Assembly (NCBI RefSeq): GCF_026672545.1
Contig: NZ_JAPPRJ010000001.1
Span: 558,001-622,000 of the forward strand
DNA length: 64,000 nucleotides
Direction: 5' to 3'
Source of the DNA: Rhizobium sp. SL86
GTDB lineage: Bacteria > Pseudomonadota > Alphaproteobacteria > Rhizobiales > Rhizobiaceae
The position numbers and the translations under genes were made by a program. Below, piece after piece: positions 59,553-64,000 of this stretch; within the stretch, counting starts at the first letter, position 1, and every line of letters begins with the position of its first letter. The notes beneath the pieces are model-generated. The model was not told the DNA's origin and searched no databases. It saw nothing but the letters and a program-made list of their open reading frames with translations.

Positions 59553-60161
59553 TCAGGCTCCCACTTTGGCGGCGGCAACGGCAGCCTTTACGTCGTCAGT
59601 GCTGGCCTTGGGGCCGATCAGCTGCTCGACGATGGCAGAGGCCGTTTCTTCGGCAATGGCGCCCACTTCGGCGAAAGCCTTCGCCTTGATGTCACCGATG
59701 CGGGTTTCGGCGGCGGCAAGCTTTTCCGACAGTTCCGCTTCGATGGCGGCGCGGTCGGCATTGGCCTTTGCCTTGGCAGCTTCGCGGGCGGTCTCGGCAA
59801 TCGTGCCGGCCTTGCCGCGTGCGGCTGCGAGTTCCTTTTCATAGGTCTCGACGGCGGCATCGGCTTCCGCCTTCAGGCGGGATGCTTCATCAAGATCCTG
59901 TGCAATGCGGTCGTGACGGTGTTCGAGAATGCCACCGATCCGGGGCACGATCACCTTCTGCATGACCAGGTAGAAGAAACCGAACGTGATGACCAGCCAC
60001 AGAAGCTGGGACGGATAGGTCGACTGGTCAAACGGCGGAAAAACGCCGGAGCCATGTTCGCCATGGGCCACACCGGTTTCCGTATGCACGTTGCCAGCAG
60101 CTCCATGCGTATCGCCATTGGCCGGCGCGCCTTGTTGCGCGAATGCCGGTGTCACGAACAT
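59553..60161 (-). CDS. atpG: ATP synthase F0 subunit b'
   Basis: This is a 202-residue divergent b-type (b') stalk subunit. A non-conserved N-terminus rich in His/Gly/Ala ([21 protein letters not shown]) precedes the membrane segment ([23 protein letters not shown]) and a long helical stalk. ATG 60161 is chosen because GGAGG lies five bases upstream; GTG/ATG at 60167/60164 overlap that site. It forms a heterodimer with subunit b. The N-terminal VTPAFAQQG stretch looks signal-like but is typical of rhizobial b'. Confidence 0.93.
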   Translation of the reverse strand: MFVTPAFAQQGAPANGDTHGAAGNVHTETGVAHGEHGSGVFPPFDQSTYPSQLLWLVITFGFFYLVMQKVIVPRIGGILEHRHDRIAQDLDEASRLKAEADAAVETYEKELAAARGKAGTIAETAREAAKAKANADRAAIEAELSEKLAAAETRIGDIKAKAFAEVGAIAEETASAIVEQLIGPKASTDDVKAAVAAAKVGA

Positions 60162-60243
60162 CATCACCTCCAGGGGGTATTCAATGTAAAAGGATCACGG
60201 CCAGGCTTAGGTGCGGCCGTGATCCCAATCCGGTTGCCGTGAA

Positions 60244-60471
60244 TTAGACGGCGAACAGCAGGAGGAGAGCTACGAGCAGCGAGAAGATGCCCAGAGCTTC
60301 CGTAACGGCGAAGCCGAATACCAGACGGCCGAACTGGCTGTCAGCGGCAGACGGGTTGCGCAGAGCGCCGGAGAGGTAGTTGCCGAAGATGTTGCCGAGG
60401 CCGAGGGCCGTGCCGGCCATGCCAAAGCAAGCCAGACCTGCGCCGATGAACTTTGCTGCTTCCGCTTCCAT
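60244..60471 (-). CDS. atpE: ATP synthase F0 subunit c
   Basis: This is a 75-residue hairpin of two membrane helices. Polar loop with RNP, and the proton-binding carboxylate is E58 in [20 protein letters not shown]. Glycine-rich helix 1 ([21 protein letters not shown]) packs the ring. It is encoded between atpB and atpG' in the F0 operon with a strong GAAGGAGC site upstream. Confidence 0.97.
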   Translation of the reverse strand: MEAEAAKFIGAGLACFGMAGTALGLGNIFGNYLSGALRNPSAADSQFGRLVFGFAVTEALGIFSLLVALLLLFAV

Positions 60472-60537
60472 GTGAATGCTCCTTCGAATGGGTTGTTGCG
60501 GCGGATGACTGACGCTTCAATACGCCAATGTCGCTCC

Positions 60538-61290
60538 TCAGTGGCCGCCCGGATGGACTGCGTCGTTGAGGTACATGCATGTCAGTACCGCAAAGACGTA
60601 GGCCTGCAGGAAGGCTACGAGGAATTCGAGACCGGTCAGAGCGACCGTCATGATCAGGGGCAGGATCGCGCCACCGATTCCGATTGCGCCAAGGGTTCCG
60701 AGCGAGGCGACGAAGCCTGCGAACACCTTCAGCGTGATGTGACCCGCCAGCATGTTGGCGAAAAGACGAACCGACAGCGAGATCGGGCGGGACAGGAAAG
60801 AGATGATTTCGATTGCGACGACGAGCGGCAGAAGCACGCCCGGAACACCGCTTGGAACGAAGACGTTCAGGAAGTGGAAACCGTGTTTGTAAAAGCCGTA
60901 GACCACGACCGTACCGATGACGAAAACCGCCAGCGCGAAGGTCACGATGATCTGGCTCGTCACGGTGAAGAAGTAAGGGAACATGCCGAGCAGGTTCGCG
61001 GTCAGCACGAACATGAACAGCGTGAAGACCATCGGGAAGAACTTCATGCCATGGCTGCCGGCGCCTTCGCGCAGCATGGAGGCGATGAATTCATAGGACA
61101 TTTCCGCAACCGACTGCGACCGGCTGGGGATCAGCCCGCGATTGGCGGTCGAGAAATACAGGAAGCCGGCTGCGCAGGCGACCGTTGCGACCATGAACAG
61201 GGACGCATTGGTGAACGAGAAATCCATACCGCCGATCTCAATCGGGACGATCTTCGAGATCTGGAACTGATGGGTCGGATCGTTTGCCAC
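60538..61290 (-). CDS. atpB: ATP synthase F0 subunit a
   Basis: This is a 250-residue integral membrane subunit with five to six helices. The conserved arginine lies in [20 protein letters not shown], and the C-terminal helix with [21 protein letters not shown] is also conserved. It forms the proton half-channels against the c-ring. It lies 67 bases before atpE and 78 bases after atpI in the F0 operon. Confidence 0.97.
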   Translation of the reverse strand: MANDPTHQFQISKIVPIEIGGMDFSFTNASLFMVATVACAAGFLYFSTANRGLIPSRSQSVAEMSYEFIASMLREGAGSHGMKFFPMVFTLFMFVLTANLLGMFPYFFTVTSQIIVTFALAVFVIGTVVVYGFYKHGFHFLNVFVPSGVPGVLLPLVVAIEIISFLSRPISLSVRLFANMLAGHITLKVFAGFVASLGTLGAIGIGGAILPLIMTVALTGLEFLVAFLQAYVFAVLTCMYLNDAVHPGGH

Positions 61291-61368
61291 CGCTCTACCT
61301 TCTTTCTTGCCTATGACCTGTCAAAACGACAGATCGTTCTCATTGCTCTACCCGGGCCTACCCGGCAC

Positions 61369-61725
61369 TCAGTGACCGCTCTGATCGTCCTTGGCGCCGG
61401 GCTTGAACGGCCCGGGCTTGGCGACCATGCCGACGGCACGGAGCACATTCAAAATTGCGGCACAAAAACCGAGAAGAAGAAAAACGATCATCCCCCACGG
61501 CGCAGTGCCAACAAAACGGTCGATCAGATAACCCAGCATGGCACCAACGGCCACCGCGGCTATGAATTCGGAAGATATCTTCAACCCGAGGGCCATGCCT
61601 TTGCGGCTTTCCTCGGATTGCATCTCCCTGGCTCGCTCCGCAGCCTCGCCTTTTGTTCGTCCGGCCAGCTTGGCAGACAAATTCTTCCGGCGTTGCTCCA
61701 GACTATCGTCCCGGTCTTCCGTCAT
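61369..61725 (-). CDS. atpI: AtpI/AtpZ-type ATP synthase assembly protein
   Basis: This is a 118-residue protein with a charged N-terminal helix (DSLEQRRKNLSAKLAGRTKGEAAERAREM), then two membrane segments (SSEFIAAVAVGAMLGYLIDRF, MIVFLLLGFCAAILNVLRAVG). The pattern fits the AtpI family of alphaproteobacteria, which helps c-ring assembly or Mg2+ handling. It heads the operon, behind a good promoter. Confidence 0.9.
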   Translation of the reverse strand: MTEDRDDSLEQRRKNLSAKLAGRTKGEAAERAREMQSEESRKGMALGLKISSEFIAAVAVGAMLGYLIDRFVGTAPWGMIVFLLLGFCAAILNVLRAVGMVAKPGPFKPGAKDDQSGH

Positions 61726-61825
61726 CAGCGCGTCCCCCTCAAGGCCCTGCCCGAACCGCCCCGGTCCGAACCACTCTCTAAGCCCTGGAAATTAGCGCCT
61801 TCAGGCCCGTTTTGAAGTCGCGCGC

Positions 61826-61854
61826 ACCATAGTTTTGCGCGCATCCATAGTCAA
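61826..61854 (-). promoter_or_regulatory. sigma-70-type promoter of the F0 operon
   Basis: On the minus strand TTGACT (61854-61849) is followed after exactly 17 bases by TATGGT (61831-61826), about 100 bases before the atpI start codon. It is the best housekeeping promoter I see in the window. Confidence 0.75.
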
Positions 61855-61958
61855 GGCGTCGCAAGACGCTCATCCAGAACAAATTAACCGAGAAATTTCA
61901 GCGCTTTAAGCCACAACCGACGAAAGTTGCGACACACCGCGCAGGGAATCGGTGACGT

Positions 61959-63131
61959 TTAGCTCCAGCCGCCGCCATAGGTGCGATAAAAGACGTGCAG
62001 GCCGATGCGCCCCACCTTCTTCATGGTGCGGGCCCAGTTCGGCCGCACATAGACGGCATGGTAATGCGTGGAGGAGCCGACCTCCTTCAGCCAGATCTTG
62101 CCCGCAGTCACCGCAAGTGCCACTTCGCGGGCCATCGCCCAGTGCTCACGCGAACGAATGCGGTCGCGGATATTGTCGCAGGCAAAGGAAAACTGGCAGC
62201 GGTTGCGCCAGTCCTCGTTCTGGTAGACCACGCCGCAGATCGTATCGGGATAGGCTGGATTGCGCACGCGGTTGAGGATGACCTGGGCGACCGCCGCCTG
62301 GCCCTTCACCGATTCCCCGCGCGCCTCGAAATAGATGCCGGAGGCGAGGCACTGCTGTTCCGCGGCGGAAAACACCGCCGGCGGCAACGGCGTCGCCGCC
62401 CAGGCGTGATCGTCCGGGTTGATCTCCGGCACGAAGCGGCCATTGTCCTTCTTTTCGGTCAGGATGGCGTCGAAGGGCGACTGCCGGGCAAAATCGGGTT
62501 TCGGCGGGGCATAGGCCGTCGCCAGCACATCCGCCCGGTCATTGGTCACCAGGCTTGCCACCATAGGCGAAAGGGGAATGTCAGGCGTCTTCTTTTCCTC
62601 GCGACGGAAATAGAAGGAGGCAAGCTGCACCTGTTCGGCCGTTTTCGGCGCCTTGGCGAAGGCCACCAGTTCCGTCTTCTTCGCCGGCGGATCGAGCAGC
62701 GAACTGGACCGCTGAAGGATGGAGCCGGCGGAAAAAGCCTTGGGCGGCTGCATGGGTTCGACGGCGACCACCCGCCCCTTCTTGTCCGCGCGCCGGACAC
62801 ACTCTTCGTCCGGCGTCTGGTCGGCGTTCTTGTCCGGTGTGTTGAAGGCGATCTTGCGGCCATCCGGCAGCGACATGCCGGCATTGGCAATCAGCCGTGC
62901 CTCGCCCTCCGGGAAGGTGAGTTCTGCCGCATGCAGCGAACCGGCCGGCGAATTGGTCAGCACCATGCGCCACTGCATGCCGGACCGGTCGAAACCGGCG
63001 AGCAGATCGGCCAGATCACCCTGGGCCGGGATGGAGGGGAAGATCAGCCATGCGGCAAACCCGAACAGGACGGGGGATGCCCAGCGATCCATGACGGACC
63101 GGCGGGACTTGCTGTTACTCCGCGTACGCAC
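61959..63131 (-). CDS. SleB-type cell wall hydrolase
   Basis: This is a 390-residue protein. N-terminal hydrophobic segment (SPVLFGFAAWLIFPSIPAQG) suggests a signal anchor; a long poorly conserved middle (about 40-245) leads to the C-terminal Hydrolase_2/SleB domain: CLASGIYFEARGESVKGQAAVAQVILNRV, with the catalytic Glu in YFEARGE, then FSFACD and STHYHAVYVRPNWA. It probably cleaves peptidoglycan glycan strands. GTG 63131 has TTGGAG eight bases upstream. In non-spore-formers these proteins act in wall turnover. Confidence 0.9.
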   Translation of the reverse strand: MRTRSNSKSRRSVMDRWASPVLFGFAAWLIFPSIPAQGDLADLLAGFDRSGMQWRMVLTNSPAGSLHAAELTFPEGEARLIANAGMSLPDGRKIAFNTPDKNADQTPDEECVRRADKKGRVVAVEPMQPPKAFSAGSILQRSSSLLDPPAKKTELVAFAKAPKTAEQVQLASFYFRREEKKTPDIPLSPMVASLVTNDRADVLATAYAPPKPDFARQSPFDAILTEKKDNGRFVPEINPDDHAWAATPLPPAVFSAAEQQCLASGIYFEARGESVKGQAAVAQVILNRVRNPAYPDTICGVVYQNEDWRNRCQFSFACDNIRDRIRSREHWAMAREVALAVTAGKIWLKEVGSSTHYHAVYVRPNWARTMKKVGRIGLHVFYRTYGGGWS

Positions 63132-63237
63132 AGACGCAACTCCAAGACGCTTTCACTCTTGGAGAAAACAATGTGGGATTAACCTAAATGGAGGGTTAAC
63201 GCCCGGAAATCCGGGCGCTTCCGGCATCAGATATTGC

Positions 63238-64000
63238 TTAAATAATAACGTGGGAGCCGAGTTCGACCACACGGTTCGCAGGCAGGTGGAAATAGTCCGA
63301 CGGATCGATGGCCGTGTTCGCCAACCCGATGAACAGGCGGTCCTGCCACATGGGCATACCCGATTCCGCATCCGGCACCAGCTTTCGGCGGCCGAGATAA
63401 AAGGAGGTCGACATGATGTCGAACTTCAGGCCGCACTTTCGCAAATAACCCAGCGCCTGCGAGACGTTCTGCGACTGCATGAAACCGAAACGCAGTTCGA
63501 TCAACGTAAAACGTTCCGTCAGCTTGGTGATGGTGAAGGAGTTTTCCGCGGAAACGCGCGGCTTGTTGACGGTGCGGATCGTCAGGATGACGTTCTTTTC
63601 GTGCAGGACGTGATTGTGCTTGATGTTGTGCATCAGCGCGGCGGGTGCCGATTCCGGATCGCTGGTCAGGAAGATCGCCGTGCCCGGCACGTTGACCGGC
63701 GCGTGCGCACTTTTTGCTTCCATCGAACGTTCGATGGAAGCGGCAAAGGTGGCAAGCGGCACATCGGCCCGGCGGGTCTTTTCCGCCAGAATGCTGGTGC
63801 CGCGCTTCCAGGTCCACATGACGACGGTAAAGACGATCGCGATCAGCACCGGCACGTAACCGCCATCATGGATCTTCAGGAGGTTCGCGCCAAGGAAGAC
63901 GAATTCAAGCGAAAGCAGCGGCAAAAGCGTGACAAAGGCGATGCTGCGCGGCCAGTTCCAGCGCTTGCGGACGAATTCGAACGCCATCAGCGTGGTGACG
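63238..64000 (-). CDS. kup: Kup-type potassium transporter, C-terminal part (cut by window)
   Basis: Only the last 254 residues are in the window; the frame stays open to the edge. The visible part starts in the last membrane helices (WPRSIAFVTLLPLLSLEFVFLGANLLKIHDGGYVPVLIAIVFTVVM) and continues into the cytoplasmic C-terminal domain with VPGTAIFLTSDP, ALMHNIKHNHVLHEKNVILTIRT and MSTSFYLGRRKL. These segments are Kup/KUP-HAK hallmarks. It imports K+ by proton symport. The protein ends in LGSHVII, as usual for the family. Confidence 0.95.
   Translation of the reverse strand, partial: VTTLMAFEFVRKRWNWPRSIAFVTLLPLLSLEFVFLGANLLKIHDGGYVPVLIAIVFTVVMWTWKRGTSILAEKTRRADVPLATFAASIERSMEAKSAHAPVNVPGTAIFLTSDPESAPAALMHNIKHNHVLHEKNVILTIRTVNKPRVSAENSFTITKLTERFTLIELRFGFMQSQNVSQALGYLRKCGLKFDIMSTSFYLGRRKLVPDAESGMPMWQDRLFIGLANTAIDPSDYFHLPANRVVELGSHVII

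Overview
The window looks like a chromosomal segment of an alphaproteobacterium of the order Hyphomicrobiales, most likely a Rhizobiaceae member (Rhizobium/Agrobacterium/Sinorhizobium relatives). This rests on high GC, rhizobial-type flagellins, BA14K and DUF1217 proteins, a split F0 operon with b and b' subunits, a PhoX phosphatase with a Pho box, and an intergenic mosaic repeat of rhizobial type. It is mostly core chromosome with small accessory patches. I cannot name the species.

Layout: 1-1.8 kb, two rRNA methyltransferase genes (tlyA, cut by the window edge, and an rlmD/trmA-type gene). 1.8-7.3 kb, a small secreted protein, a chemoreceptor, an enoyl-CoA hydratase and an acyl-CoA dehydrogenase, with a mosaic repeat between the last two. 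7.5-10.6 kb, phoX with a Pho box, then a CorA/ZntB-type metal transporter. 10.7-11.8 kb, two BA14K proteins. 11.9-14.3 kb, a two-component Rieske monooxygenase (GbcAB-like). 14.7-17.9 kb, an uncharacterised protein, a frameshifted threonylcarbamoyl-AMP synthase gene and a GlcD-type FAD oxidoreductase. 17.9-28.0 kb, a six-repeat DUF1217 protein, a DUF6101-like protein, ubiA, a cyclopropane-fatty-acid synthase, tex, purD and a small exported protein. 28.3-32.3 kb, two tandem chemoreceptors whose signalling halves are identical in protein sequence. 32.3-33.5 kb, a small accessory patch with an RHH-like regulator, an SRPBCC protein and a decayed parDE module.

33.5-45.1 kb holds glyS and glyQ, separated by a PLD-like protein, a DUF2207 protein, an EPSP synthase, lemA and a cytosolic histidine kinase/receiver pair. 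45.2-49.2 kb holds two flagellin genes flanking a periplasmic thioredoxin/CcdA pair. 49.3-58.9 kb holds a short membrane protein, an S49 peptidase, an N6-adenine methyltransferase with a DUF2007 protein, a polyprenyl diphosphate synthase, a TPR-LysM protein, ispE, moaB, a glycosyltransferase-like protein, a PA0069-type radical SAM protein and rnhB. 59.0-61.8 kb is the F0 operon atpI-atpB-atpE-atpG'-atpF with a good promoter and terminator. 61.9 kb to the end holds a SleB-type cell wall hydrolase and the 3' part of kup.

I found no rRNA, tRNA, CRISPR array, complete insertion sequence or prophage. I did not find a clearly new multi-gene system. The observations most worth checking are: the frameshift in the normally essential tsaC/sua5 gene; the decayed parDE remnant next to an RHH/SRPBCC pair with a GTAC-repeat operator; the homogenised tandem chemoreceptors; an EPSP synthase between lemA and DUF2207; and several uncharacterised dyads and repeats in promoter regions.
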